Source: an uncultured Chitinophagaceae bacterium
GTDB taxonomy: Bacteria > Bacteroidota > Bacteroidia > Chitinophagales > Chitinophagaceae
Reading direction: 5' to 3'
Assembly (NCBI GenBank): GCA_937858715.1
Contig: CALLZY010000061.1
Coordinates: 1 to 53,196, forward strand
DNA length: 53,196 nt
In this document: one piece after another, positions 26,318-37,100 of the stretch
Layout: each line of letters opens with the position of its first letter
How positions within the stretch are numbered: the stretch's first letter is position 1
Program-made: the position numbers and the translations under genes
Notes under the pieces: generated by a model
What the model was told of the DNA's origin: nothing
Database searches by the model: none
Seen by the model: the letters and a program-made list of their open reading frames with translations, nothing else

Positions 26318-26329
26318 CAGCTATCTTTA

Positions 26330-27796
26330 TCAATTTAAAATAAACTCATCTTTTGTTTTTTTAAGCCATTGCACAATCTTTGGTTTCAGCAATTTTACCT
26401 GTGGATGATTTGCATGGTACAAGTTGTTTAGTTCATAAGGGTCATTTTTTAAATCAAACAAAAAGCCCTGCAGTTGATTGTTTTTCCGCAAAAATGCCAG
26501 TTTATACTTGGCAGTGCGTATGCCCCTGAAACCTGTATTAGGGTCAACATTATTACTTATTATTCCGCCAAGTATAAACTGTTCTGCAGGCATAGCACCT
26601 GTCCTGTTTTTAAAATAAGAAGCATAACTTTTACCATCAATAGTTGAAGGAATTTCCTTTTTCAATCCAACCAGTTCAAGTAATGTCGGGTACAGGTCGG
26701 GCAGGCTTCCCAAAAACTTTTTATCAATACCCGGAATGATCTTTCCTTTCCAGTAAATGATAAAAGGTATAAGTAATGATTCTTCGTACACATTGTTTTT
26801 ACTCACTTCTTGATGTTTGCCGAGACAATTGCCATGATCGGCGGTAATAATCACAATCGTACTATCTAAAATTTTGTTTTCTTTTAATGAATGTATAATG
26901 CGACCAATTTGCTTATCAACTCCTGTAATGTTAGCATAATAATTTTTAATCTGCTTTCGGTATTCCTTACCCATTGCTGTTGAAGCATTGGGTATATTGG
27001 GATCAGTGAGCAGCGAATCCAGAGAAATATTTTCATAGCTCTTTAAATATTCTAACGGCACTGTTTCATATTCGCTGTGTGGAGGATTCATGGATATGAC
27101 CAATGAAAAAGGCTTACCGGCCTGCCGCTCATTGTTTTTATTGCTGAAAAAATCAGCAGCTTTATCAGCTTCATGCTCCGGCCCCCATTGATTTACATAA
27201 TGAAACTCATCTCTTGTTGCTTTTGTGTCCCAATACATCGGTTTGTTGTGCACATCATAAGTTCCATAAGAATACCAATAATCAAAACCATGCCTTTTAG
27301 CAGGTGGCGTCCATTCGTTCCATGCCACTTTTCCGATATTGTTTGACGTAGGAATGTATGGCTGGACAGGTGAATCCAAATGCCATTTACCAATATAACC
27401 ATTGGAGTAGCCATTTTTTTTCAACACATCCGACCAGCAGATCATCTCTTCGGGCAACTCAACTCCGTGTGGTGCCGATGCTGAATTTACATTGCTGATT
27501 ACTTTATTTTTAAAAGGATAGTTGCCGGTAAATATCATTGCCCTTGCCGGAGAGCAAACCGGGTAATTACTTACCATTTGAGTTAATACAAATCCCTTCG
27601 AAGCAAAGGAATCTAAAAAAGGCGTTTGCACTTTTTCCTTTTTCATATACCCCACTGCCTGGCCTCGCCATTGATCGGCGAGGATGAACACAATATTGGG
27701 CTTTTGCTGCGCCTGTATGTTAGTGAGCAACAGCACAAAACAAAAAAGCATCATCCCTTTTTTCTTATTCAACCTTATATGTATTTTATAACACAT
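26330..27796 (-). CDS. Family S1 sulfatase (FGly type, CSPAR)
   Basis: The 488-residue sulfatase reads IVFILADQWRGQAVGYM, then Cys81 in NYPVCSPARAMIFTGNYP, GYIGKWHLDSP, and TADHGNCLGKHQE. The formylglycine motif has Ala where its three neighbours have Ser (CxPAR), an accepted variant of CxPxR. The N-terminus is long for a signal peptide. A start at 27754 (MMLFCFVLLLTNIQAQ) would give a standard one, and I keep the upstream ATG only because it leaves a normal gap to the preceding gene. It acts in the same desulfation step set as its neighbours, with unknown position specificity. Confidence 0.92.
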   Translation of the reverse strand: MCYKIHIRLNKKKGMMLFCFVLLLTNIQAQQKPNIVFILADQWRGQAVGYMKKEKVQTPFLDSFASKGFVLTQMVSNYPVCSPARAMIFTGNYPFKNKVISNVNSASAPHGVELPEEMICWSDVLKKNGYSNGYIGKWHLDSPVQPYIPTSNNIGKVAWNEWTPPAKRHGFDYWYSYGTYDVHNKPMYWDTKATRDEFHYVNQWGPEHEADKAADFFSNKNNERQAGKPFSLVISMNPPHSEYETVPLEYLKSYENISLDSLLTDPNIPNASTAMGKEYRKQIKNYYANITGVDKQIGRIIHSLKENKILDSTIVIITADHGNCLGKHQEVSKNNVYEESLLIPFIIYWKGKIIPGIDKKFLGSLPDLYPTLLELVGLKKEIPSTIDGKSYASYFKNRTGAMPAEQFILGGIISNNVDPNTGFRGIRTAKYKLAFLRKNNQLQGFLFDLKNDPYELNNLYHANHPQVKLLKPKIVQWLKKTKDEFILN

Positions 27797-27818
27797 CGCT
27801 TATTTTATTGAATGGAAT

Positions 27819-29375
27819 TTATAACCCGCTTAACCATAGCGGTAATTTTTTCAACCGCAATTTCAATTGTGCTTCATATAAAGAAAGTGGCGTTACAAAT
27901 TCACCAACAGATTCTATATACTTTGTCTGTTCTTTTTTAAATGTAGTTCCATTACCTGAAAAACCAACAACAATTGGATTTGGCATTTTCCACCATTTTG
28001 AAGTGGATGACCACCATTCAAAATCTTTTACAGGCGTATTGGTCTGCTTGTAGTTCCACAATACCAATCCCTGCATGTGGTTGGGCATATTTACCATTGC
28101 TCCTCCTGCACGGTTCTGCATTAACCCCCCTTCTGCACAATCCAATAATGTATTTCTCGGTTGACTTGAGTGACTTTCAAAACAAGTGGTGGATGGATAA
28201 GTGCATTTCCATAATACCGTATTCATAGCGCCATGCGATGACCCAAATGAATGCCATTGCGATGCTTCATCAACAAGCTTTGCCATCAGCACATTGGTGG
28301 AGCCATTACTTACAACCGCTTCGTGCCCGCCATTGCCAGTTACTTTGCAATTGACAACAGAAATATTTGCACTCTGGTTAATGATTGCTGCCACACTGCA
28401 ATCGGTAAACCGGCAATTGGTCATCCATGAATTGGTGCATCTGGCCATTTTAAACATCGTAAAACCGCTGTCATCCTGCCACGAGCGGTGATGAACAAAT
28501 TTTTCCTTCCAGTTGCCAACAAATGCAATGTCTTCAATCCCGACTTCAGTACAGTTGGCAAAAGATGCAATTTCCCATTGGTATGCAGGATCAATGGAAT
28601 AAGTAACCGGCGTTTTTAATGTAATGGTTTGCCCCTTTACTTTTGCTACCTGGTGATAAACTTTCACATCAACACCATTAGTAACTAAGTAAGTCCATTC
28701 ATCCGAAACTTTATTGGGAGAAAGCTCAGCATCAATTAGTGCATCGGCATTGTTGAGCATTGACAACACAATCCAGTCGCCGGGTTTAATATTAGCCGTA
28801 TTGCTTACCTGCAACGCCACATCACCAACTTTTGCAGGTTTTGTTACGTTCCCAATTTTTACATCTTTTCCTTTAGCCGCAAAAACAAAAATGGGCGGTA
28901 CTGTCCACATTTTATTTGGGTCTTCGGGCTGTAAAGTGTTTTTCATAAACAATTCTGTGCCGCCCGGGCCCGAACCACTCCCTCTGAAAATAATTCTTGA
29001 AGAACTGGAAACAATACTGGAATCATTATCTCTGTCTTCGTTAATCAAAAATCTTCCTTTAGGAAAAAACACAATGCCAGATCCATTTTTATTGGCTGCT
29101 GCAATTGCTTTTTGTATAGCCGTTTTGTCGGAAATAGTATCATTGGCAACAGCGCCATATTTTGTTACATCAAAAATTTTGTAGTTTTTAATTTTTGGAA
29201 CGGCCATTTCGCCATTGCGATAGCCGGCATAAGAAAAATCAGGGAGAACAGTTTTATCAGTTTTGTATTGCAGAAATAGTTTTGATTCGTTTGCTGTTTT
29301 CTGCTGTGCGTAACAAGTACTTCCAGTGAAAACAGAAAAGAAAAATATGCTATTGATAACTTTTTTTGAAAACAT
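27819..29375 (-). CDS. Secreted right-handed beta-helix protein with DUF4955-like C-terminus
   Basis: The 518-residue protein has a signal peptide ending TCYAQ. The N-terminal third starts FDVTKYGAVANDTISDKTAIQKAI, the pectate_lyase_3 opening, with FFPKGRFLI and IIFRGSGSG. The central part has beta-helix coils with short NxxV/T turns, rich in His and Ser pairs (HHRSWQDDSGFTMF, HSFGSSHGAMN, FESHSSQPRN). The end (FEWWSSTSKWW...) matches the DUF4955 type. I moved the start from a TTG to the ATG at 29375, leaving 16 bp after the PL8 stop. It probably binds or cleaves a glycan. The activity is not established, and it is the one catalytic-looking member of the operon without an assigned reaction. 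Confidence 0.8.
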   Translation of the reverse strand: MFSKKVINSIFFFSVFTGSTCYAQQKTANESKLFLQYKTDKTVLPDFSYAGYRNGEMAVPKIKNYKIFDVTKYGAVANDTISDKTAIQKAIAAANKNGSGIVFFPKGRFLINEDRDNDSSIVSSSSRIIFRGSGSGPGGTELFMKNTLQPEDPNKMWTVPPIFVFAAKGKDVKIGNVTKPAKVGDVALQVSNTANIKPGDWIVLSMLNNADALIDAELSPNKVSDEWTYLVTNGVDVKVYHQVAKVKGQTITLKTPVTYSIDPAYQWEIASFANCTEVGIEDIAFVGNWKEKFVHHRSWQDDSGFTMFKMARCTNSWMTNCRFTDCSVAAIINQSANISVVNCKVTGNGGHEAVVSNGSTNVLMAKLVDEASQWHSFGSSHGAMNTVLWKCTYPSTTCFESHSSQPRNTLLDCAEGGLMQNRAGGAMVNMPNHMQGLVLWNYKQTNTPVKDFEWWSSTSKWWKMPNPIVVGFSGNGTTFKKEQTKYIESVGEFVTPLSLYEAQLKLRLKKLPLWLSGL

Positions 29376-29391
29376 ACTGCTTTTTTTAAGA

Positions 29392-31497
29392 TTATTCAAT
29401 TTTAAAGCTTACTGAAGAACCCGAAAAATTTCCTCCCGGTAATTGACAGATAATTTTCTTTTCAGCATCTTGCTTTTTAATTGTAACAACCAGTTCGCTG
29501 CTTTTTTGATAAGGATCGGCAACTGTGATTGTGTTAGCTGATAAACTCAACAAAATCACACAAGGCTTGTCTGCTTTAACCTTCATATCTTTTCCCGTAA
29601 CAGTTCCTGCTTTATAAAAAACAATCTGTAATTGTTTTAATCCGCAATGTTGTACAGCCTGTACCGAATCCGTATTAACAATAATGCTGATTTCATCCCT
29701 TTTATACTTCGCCATTTCATCTGTACTCACACCCGGCACAACTATATACGAATAGCTGCTGTCAGCAGGTTTTACACCGTGGTTCAGCCACAGTTTAAAA
29801 ACTTTCCCTTCAGTAGTTTCTTTCAAACCGCTGCCGTTTATTTTAAACCAGCTGCCTGTTTGTGTTTTATTCGTTACAGTAATGTTTTGCGGCGATGGGA
29901 AATAATAGCCAATACTATCATGCCACAACCATTGCAATGCGGCATAGTTGTTTTCTTTTTTTATGCTGACAGTTTTATCATTTTCACTGGCAACAATTTT
30001 TCCATTTAACCAGCTTTGGTTAATACTGGTAATGATATTTTCATCTGCATTACTGCTTATACCTGCACCAAGGCAAACCACTTCTTTATCAAAAAAGAAC
30101 CATGCTTTTTTTACCGATACGCCATTATAATTCATCTCATAACAAGATGCACCAAATAAGTTATCCGACACTCCGCCAACAAAACCTGTGCTGCCTGTTT
30201 CTCCCCATTGAACAGTAGTGAGCTGGTCATCAGCAAAATCTCTTGCAGTAATGCCCGGTATTTTATCCCATTCCCACAAAGGCATTATATTGAAATATTC
30301 TTTACCGCTCCGCTGGATGTTGGTGGAACCATCAGCTAAAAATTTCCCTGAAAGGTTTTCTTTGTTACCTGTTTCTGTTCGTTTGGTCCGGTCAGAAACA
30401 GTACGTACGTTAAATGAATAAGCCGGACGAATATGCTGCGTATAATCAGCTTTCCAAAAATGCGTATGTTTTGAAATCAGTCCGTAGCCAGGTAGTTGTT
30501 GCTGTGATATGCGCTGCATGGCAGCATCAATCAGCGCTGCATTTTCAGGGCTTACAGCTTTTGCCATTTCCAGCAATGAATTTATTTTTCCCGGTACAGC
30601 TAATCCGGCTTTATCCAAAATATCTTTTCGTGAAATACCACGGCCCTCCGTGTTAAAATCAATATACCTGCCACGGATAGCAGGTAAAAAAGAATGAAGA
30701 AAATATTGATTGAGCAATTTCAACTGCTCACCTTTCAGAGCATACGCTGTGCCCTGCATCCACGATGCCACTTTGTATTCACCAGATAAAAACACCAAAC
30801 CATAACTTGATATTTGTAATTGAGCGCCGTGTTGCAAATAAGAATAATCGTATTGCAAACCTTCTCCTGTTGTGTATGCAATAGGATAAAATGCCTGGGA
30901 TACCGCTGTATCCATCAGCGCTGCATCATTAGTGATACATGCCCTGTAGATAATATGCAATGCAATATCTAACTTATTAGCGCCGGTTTTTTCAAATACA
31001 TTTCCCTGCTTCATCCGCTGCACCAAATTATGTTGCAAATCTGCAGGTAAAGGTCTGGTGGCTGATTGCATAAGCAACATAATTTCGCCCAATGATTGCG
31101 GAGTTGCAATCTCATTGTGCCACCAGTTTTGACTTTTAGGGTTGGCTCTGTACCAAAAGGACAATGCTTTTACTACAGCATCCCATACACTGGAATTCGT
31201 ATTATACACACTGCCTTCTTTTACAAACGCAACGGCAAGGCTTTTTACTCTTTCCAAATGCTGACCCGGAGGCCATTTGGTAATAGCGGTATTGGTATAA
31301 TCAATATCAGGCCAGCTTCCATCTCCCTTTATCAATGGCAGATAAGCTACAGTATTTTTCAACAATTCCTGTTCACTGATTTCTTCAAAAATCTGTTGCC
31401 GGATTTTTATACTGATGGCAGAAATATCTTTTTGTGCAGAGCCAGTTTGAAACAGTACAACTGATAAAACAAGAAAATATGAAAATTTCTTCATCAT
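29392..31497 (-). CDS. cslA: Chondroitin AC lyase-like polysaccharide lyase, family PL8
   Basis: The 701-residue lyase has a signal peptide ending GSAQ. The alpha/alpha toroid carries NWWHNEIATPQ (about 124-134), an Asn in TGANKLD (about 174), His223 in YLQHGAQLQISSYG, Tyr232, and Arg286 in NTEGRGISR. Beta-sandwich domains follow (NIMPLWEWDKIPGITARDF, KKAWFFFDKEVVCLGAGI). The similarity to Pedobacter heparinus chondroitin AC lyase, from memory, extends throughout. The enzyme splits chondroitin sulfate and often hyaluronan by beta-elimination to give unsaturated disaccharides. The ATG at 31497 is preferred to the TTG at 31503. If that TTG were used, numbering would shift by two and match the P. 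heparinus enzyme exactly. Confidence 0.93.
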   Translation of the reverse strand: MMKKFSYFLVLSVVLFQTGSAQKDISAISIKIRQQIFEEISEQELLKNTVAYLPLIKGDGSWPDIDYTNTAITKWPPGQHLERVKSLAVAFVKEGSVYNTNSSVWDAVVKALSFWYRANPKSQNWWHNEIATPQSLGEIMLLMQSATRPLPADLQHNLVQRMKQGNVFEKTGANKLDIALHIIYRACITNDAALMDTAVSQAFYPIAYTTGEGLQYDYSYLQHGAQLQISSYGLVFLSGEYKVASWMQGTAYALKGEQLKLLNQYFLHSFLPAIRGRYIDFNTEGRGISRKDILDKAGLAVPGKINSLLEMAKAVSPENAALIDAAMQRISQQQLPGYGLISKHTHFWKADYTQHIRPAYSFNVRTVSDRTKRTETGNKENLSGKFLADGSTNIQRSGKEYFNIMPLWEWDKIPGITARDFADDQLTTVQWGETGSTGFVGGVSDNLFGASCYEMNYNGVSVKKAWFFFDKEVVCLGAGISSNADENIITSINQSWLNGKIVASENDKTVSIKKENNYAALQWLWHDSIGYYFPSPQNITVTNKTQTGSWFKINGSGLKETTEGKVFKLWLNHGVKPADSSYSYIVVPGVSTDEMAKYKRDEISIIVNTDSVQAVQHCGLKQLQIVFYKAGTVTGKDMKVKADKPCVILLSLSANTITVADPYQKSSELVVTIKKQDAEKKIICQLPGGNFSGSSVSFKIE

Positions 31498-31556
31498 TTG
31501 CAACTGTTAAATTACTTAATAAAAACCCATTCCTTGCTTTCCCATTTGCCTGCCTT

Positions 31557-32456
31557 TTACTGCACTGTTATGGCAATTGTTTTACTGGCCGTTTCCTGTG
31601 CATCCCTGTTGGCGTTGGATGCTACAAACACTGCATTATATGTACCCGCAGCAGCATACTTATAGGCATAAGGAAACTTATTCATTCCTTCGTTTACACT
31701 TTTAATAGCTGTGCCCGCATCAGGCAAAACCCTGCTCAGGTCAACCGGGCCCATAATCATCCAGTCTTCTGTGGCTACAGCGCTTGCTGCTGTTGTATTT
31801 CCGGTAATAACCAGGGCGCTGGTCCAGTTCACCGCACTGTTCTGAACGTCTGCAGACATCCATCCCATACTGGGAGTGGTTGCAGTCATATCACCGATAG
31901 TATAGGTTTTATCAGTAAGTACATGCTTAAGCGTAAGGCCGGTAATCGTCCATTTTTTTTGCGTAGCCCCGGCTGCCGCAGCATATTTGAATGCGATATA
32001 AACCGGTTTTTTTGCGGCTGCAAAATCTGCCAGGCTGATCGTACCAGAAGCAACTACTGTTGTTCCTGTTGCAAGTGTCGCACGACTGGTAATATCCGTC
32101 CATGTGGCGCTTCTTACATTTGCAGAATCGAATTTACCATTAAAATTATCTGATACCATCAGCGATAACGTACCGCTGGTATGTGTAGTAGTGGCGGTAG
32201 AAAAATTAAGCTGCACATTGGTGCTGGTATCGGTTGTGCGGTTTCTAAACTCATACTTTTTGCCGGGCTCGCCGGAGTAAAAAGTGATGTAGTCGGGGTT
32301 GCCGCTAAACGTAAATACGGCGGTATCCGTTGTTGCCATTGTTGCTTTATTTACCGTGGCATCAAAAGAAAGCGATTTCAGCTTTAAATCTTTACTGCAG
32401 GAGGAAAAAAATACTCCGGCAAGTACTGTTATTATTAAAAATCGTTTGTTATACAT
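31557..32456 (-). CDS. Surface lipoprotein, DUF5017-type (putative glycan-binding)
   Basis: The 299-residue protein has a lipoprotein signal with Cys20 in FFSSCSKD. The N-terminal beta domain contains FTFSGNPDYITFYSGEPGKKYEFRNRT, the hallmark I associate with DUF5017. The C-terminal half is Ala/Thr-rich beta structure ending KTIAITVQ. Its position directly after susD is the usual one for a surface glycan-binding protein that works with the SusCD complex. Binding of chondroitin oligosaccharides is inferred from context only. Confidence 0.8.
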   Translation of the reverse strand: MYNKRFLIITVLAGVFFSSCSKDLKLKSLSFDATVNKATMATTDTAVFTFSGNPDYITFYSGEPGKKYEFRNRTTDTSTNVQLNFSTATTTHTSGTLSLMVSDNFNGKFDSANVRSATWTDITSRATLATGTTVVASGTISLADFAAAKKPVYIAFKYAAAAGATQKKWTITGLTLKHVLTDKTYTIGDMTATTPSMGWMSADVQNSAVNWTSALVITGNTTAASAVATEDWMIMGPVDLSRVLPDAGTAIKSVNEGMNKFPYAYKYAAAGTYNAVFVASNANRDAQETASKTIAITVQ

Positions 32457-32489
32457 TGTATTTATTTTAGATCGTTGTGCTAATTGAAA

Positions 32490-34106
32490 TTACCAGCCCG
32501 GGTTTTGGGTCATGCTTTTGTTTACAGACATTTCGCTCAATGGTATGGGGAACAACAGGTGCCGTGGTGCTACATTAGTACCGCCCAAAGCAGCATATTT
32601 AAAATTTGTAGGCGCTACCGGATCAGCAGTGATCTCAGCTCCCACACTATTCAAAGTTGTAACAAAAATACCCCAGCGTACAAGGTCGTTTCTGCGCAAA
32701 CCTTCAAAGCAAAGTTCTCTTGACCGCTCATCCTGGATGGCCTGCTGAAACTGTGCTTTTGAATAGCCAGCAGGTAAATCGGCTGTTGCATTGACTGTAC
32801 CTATAGGTACGCCATAGCCACGGCGACGAACCTGGTTAATGGCATCATAAGCAGCAGTTGTTGGTCCGTTTACCTGGTTTTCTGCTTCAGCAAGCATCAG
32901 CAGCACATCAGCGTAACGCAGAAGGGGAAAATTAGTAGGTGTGTTATTTTTATGCCTGGGCAATAATAATTCATACGATCTCCTCCATTTGCCGGGGTTA
33001 CGTTGATAAATTGCCGTAGCAGCAAAATAGTTTCTTGCAAAAGTTGTATTGTTATAATTGTAAGGAGCAATCGCCCAATCCCTTCTTAAATCACCGGCAC
33101 CATACAATTTATACAGTCTGTTGGTAACACCTAAAAAGCCATAGCAATAGCCAATTGTATCTGTAACACCGGCAGGGAAAGTACCAGTAAAGGCGATACC
33201 ATTTTGATTGCCAATTCTGCCGGCTTCCTGGTAAGTACTGGTGTTGTTTCCTGAAAACTCAGCTTCCCACATACTTTCTTTTATATCGTATTTGTCCTGC
33301 ACATGGTTAATAAAAATCTGACTGTAAGCTGTATTCGTGAGTGAAGCATCATAAGAGACTTTTAAATTGTGCTCGCCGGACGCCACTACTTTTTGCGCCC
33401 ATGCGAGAGCTTCAGCATATTTGGTTGCATCGTTAAGAGGATAGCCGGCCATCGTTAAACAAACCCTGGACAGTATTCCCTGTGCGATTGTTTTTGAAAC
33501 CCGGCTTGGGCTGCCATTGGCTGTGCTGGTAGGTAAATTAGCCTCTGCCCAGGTCATATCCTTTACTATCTGGGCATACACATCTTTGGCAGGTGTGCGG
33601 GCAATAGCTACCTGTGTTACAGACCCTGTAGGTGTAATTTTTAATGGCACATCGCCAAAGCTTTGTACTAACTGAAAATAATAAAATGCCCTGAGAAATA
33701 AAGCCTGCGCCAGTATCTTGTTTCGTGCAGTACTGTCCATAGCGGGCTTTTGAATATTTGCAATCAGCAGGTTAGCTCTTTCAATTCCTGTGTAAAAGGC
33801 GCTCCAGTAATCAGCAATATGTGTTTCATTAGAACTGAAATTATATACCTCTACATCAGTAGTCTGTGTATTGCGGGCAAAGAAACTTTCATCCGAGCAG
33901 GCTTCTATATAAGTAGGTATCCAGTTTCCGTAAAGGCTGTTGCCGTTGCTGATTGGATCGTACACACCAATGAGTGCTGTATTTAGCTCTGCCTCTGTGC
34001 TGTAATAATTTACAGGCGAAAGAAAATCTGCTGGCTTTGTATCGAGAAATTTTTTGCAGGATACCAGCACCAACAATACCGGTAATAAATAAAGTAAGCG
34101 TTTCAT
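32490..34106 (-). CDS. susD: SusD/RagB-like nutrient-binding lipoprotein
   Basis: The 538-residue lid lipoprotein works with SusC in outer-membrane glycan import. The signal peptide is MKRLLYLLPVLLVLVSC, with the lipid-modified Cys17 followed by KKFLDTKPADF. TPR-like helices (QALFLRAFYYFQLVQSFGDVPL) and the RYADVLLMLAEAENQVN block typify SusD. It ends with the NPGW tail. The frame opens at 34187, but the first 27 codons lie within susC, so the ATG at 34106 is chosen. It is 19 bp downstream of susC. Confidence 0.95.
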   Translation of the reverse strand: MKRLLYLLPVLLVLVSCKKFLDTKPADFLSPVNYYSTEAELNTALIGVYDPISNGNSLYGNWIPTYIEACSDESFFARNTQTTDVEVYNFSSNETHIADYWSAFYTGIERANLLIANIQKPAMDSTARNKILAQALFLRAFYYFQLVQSFGDVPLKITPTGSVTQVAIARTPAKDVYAQIVKDMTWAEANLPTSTANGSPSRVSKTIAQGILSRVCLTMAGYPLNDATKYAEALAWAQKVVASGEHNLKVSYDASLTNTAYSQIFINHVQDKYDIKESMWEAEFSGNNTSTYQEAGRIGNQNGIAFTGTFPAGVTDTIGYCYGFLGVTNRLYKLYGAGDLRRDWAIAPYNYNNTTFARNYFAATAIYQRNPGKWRRSYELLLPRHKNNTPTNFPLLRYADVLLMLAEAENQVNGPTTAAYDAINQVRRRGYGVPIGTVNATADLPAGYSKAQFQQAIQDERSRELCFEGLRRNDLVRWGIFVTTLNSVGAEITADPVAPTNFKYAALGGTNVAPRHLLFPIPLSEMSVNKSMTQNPGW

Positions 34107-34125
34107 ATTAAAAGAGTTTTTTAGT

Positions 34126-37100
34126 TTAAAGAGACAGGTTTGCCCCAAAAGTGACGGTTGTTGCACGGGGATAAGACGACCAGTCAAATCCGGGTGTAAC
34201 TGCAGAATTGTATATATTTACTTCAGGATCCATACCGCTGTAGTTGGTCCAGGTGAACAGGTTTTGTGCTGAAACATACACCCTGAGAGATTTTATTTTT
34301 GCCCTTTTTAGGAGTTTTGGGGGAACCGTATAACCCAGTGCCACCGTTTTAAGACGAAGGAATGATCCGTCTTCTACAATATAAGAAGAGAAGCCATCGC
34401 CAAAGAAACCTTTCGTTCTGAAAATAGCAGAAGAAGTGTTGGCAGGCGTCCAACGGTCATTATAGCTCGCAAATTGGTTTAGCGTTGCTTTATTTAAAGC
34501 ATTTCCTTCAAACATGAGTTTGTTGCCATTCATCACATCGTTTCCATAAGACCATTGGAGAAACACGTTCAGGTCAAAGCCTTTGTAGTTAAAGTTGTTG
34601 CTGAAGCCGCCATTGTGCTTTGGAATACCATTTCCAATAACTGCATAGTCACTTGTGTTAATAACGCCATCGCCATTTATGTCCTTATATTTAATGTCTC
34701 CCGGTTGTATATTGCCTCTTGTGTTTCCGTTGGTAGGCACTTCGTCCTTCAGCACATAAACGCCTGCTGTATTTTTATAGAAATCGCTGTACTGGTAAAC
34801 ACCATCCCAGATATATCCAATCATTTGCCCAAGCGGATTATTGAGTTTTGCCATATATGCGGGAACGTTTGACCAGGTATTGTCAAAAGGTGCCGCAAAT
34901 CGCATTGATTCCTGGTTTTCAGTAAGTGCGAGCACTTTATTCTGGTTAAACGCTATATTGAAACTTGATGTCCAGGTGAAATTATTGTTCCTGATGTTAG
35001 TAGTGTTCAAAGTCAACTCAAGCCCCTGGTTTTGCACATTTCCAATGTTCTTATAAGCGCTGCCATACCCGGAGGAAGGAGGAAGCGAAGCTAACAGCAA
35101 CAGGTCTTTTGTTTTTTTCCGGTACATATCGGCAGTTAACGTAACCCGGCTTTTGAAGAAAGAAAGATCAAGTCCGATATTGGTTTCGTAAGTAGTTTCC
35201 CATTTAAGATCTGCATTACCAAAAGCAGAAGGTATTGACCCGCCGACAACAGAATTATTAACAGTATAAGAACTTGCAATGGGCTGTGTAATAGTAGAGA
35301 GATAGTCGAAATTACCCACCCGGTTATTACCATTGGCGCCATAGCCAATGCGTAACTTAGCATCGGAAAGTACTGTAATGTTTTTGAAAAAACCTTCGTT
35401 CTTAAATCTCCATGCTACAGATGCAGAAGGGAAGTACCCCCAACGCCTGCCTGGTGCAAAACGGGAAGAACCATCTGCACGGTAAGATGCAGTAAAATAA
35501 TATTTAGACATCAGGTTATAGTTGACCCTGCCGGCAAAAGAAGCCAAAGTCCAGTTACTTATAGAAGAACTAATGGAAACGGGAGTACCCTGGTCGAGAC
35601 CGCTGATACCCAAAGATTCATTAGGCACCAGGATGGCAGATGAACCATAGGAATTGACCTTGCCGCCCTGGAATGAGGCAACACCTACAAGGGTAAGCGT
35701 TTGCTCTTTACTCATTTTTTTATTCCACGATAAAATATTTTCATTGAGCCAGGTGTTGTTTTCGGTATAAGTAACGGAACCGTTTACACCCATGCCGTTA
35801 GGGCTGTAAGGGTTACCGGTTTGTGTTTTGCTGTTGTTGAAAATATCCTGCCGGAATGTAGTGCTGTTTATGCCGCCGGTAACTTTCAATTTCAAATCAG
35901 GGAGAATAGTATACTCCGCATAAGCGTTTGCAATAAGGTTTTTGGTGTACCTGTTGTTCAGCGCATTTTGAAGGTTGAGTAAGGGATTAATCCTATAATC
36001 GTTTGCATAGTTCAGATCCGGGTCTATCAGTGATTCTTCAATATTGGAATTGGACGATTGCAGCGGGCGATACCCCCACACAGCATACATTAGGTTTGTG
36101 CTGGAACTTGTGCCACCGCCGTTAGCTCCGGCCACAGTAATACCAGATTGCTTGAGGAAACTATAATTGGTATTAATACCCGCTTTCAGTCTTTTGGTAA
36201 TGGTGTGATCCAGCGTTATCTTACCCTGGTAACGTGTATAGTTCGAGTTAAGAATAATACCATCCTGGTCGTTAATAGAACCGGAAATAAAGTATTTCGT
36301 ATTGGCAGAACCTCCTGCCAGGTTAATTGAATAGGTTTTCATTGGCGCTGTCCGCAATACCTTTCCCTGCCAGTCAATAGCAGCCAATGTTTTATAATCA
36401 TTCAGTGTTTTTCCGGGACCCGTTAAATAAAGAGCAGTAGCAGTTGTGCTGTCTCTTTCTAACTGGTACCTTATAAAATCATACGGAGACATCATCTCCA
36501 TAGTTTTTGTAGCCTGCTGAATGCCGTAGGATGCGTTGAAAGTAAGTACAGGAGGGCCTTCTTTACCTTTTTTGGTAGTAATCATGATTACACCGTTTGA
36601 GCCTCTTGAACCATAAATAGCAGTAGCAGACGCATCTTTCAACACCTCGATTGACTCAATGTCTTCGGAGTTCAAAATATTGCTGTTAGGGCTTTCCATC
36701 GGAAAACCATCAATAATATAAAGCGGTGAATTATCCTGGGTAATTGAGTTGTTACCCCTGATCACAATACGACTGGCGGAACCTGGCTGCCCGTCAGTAG
36801 AAGTAACCTGCACACCAGCCACACGGCCTGCCAATGCTTCAGTAAATGAACGAACAGGCGCTTTGTTTAAATCACCCATGCTCACTTTCTCAATGGAGAC
36901 AGTTACGTCTTTTTTTCGCTGTGTGCCATAGCCAACCACAACAACATCCCCCATCACCACAGCCTCTGTCTCAAGTGTAATATCTATAATAGTCTTATTA
37001 CTGGTTGGGACTTCCATTTTCAAATAGCCAATGCTTGTAAAAACAAGAACAGCATTGGGGGCAACCGGCCCGATTGAATACTGGCCATTCTTATTTGTTT

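Noticed and set aside
21950-27796. The four tandem sulfatases as recent duplicates of one another
   Set aside because: Their lengths, formylglycine motifs (CTPSR, CSPSR, CGPSR, CSPAR) and pocket segments differ strongly, so they look like distinct subfamilies brought together.
31434-32153. A 239-codon cysteine-rich plus-strand frame
   Set aside because: It is antisense to the DUF5017 lipoprotein gene. The many cysteines come from reading Ala/Thr codons backwards.
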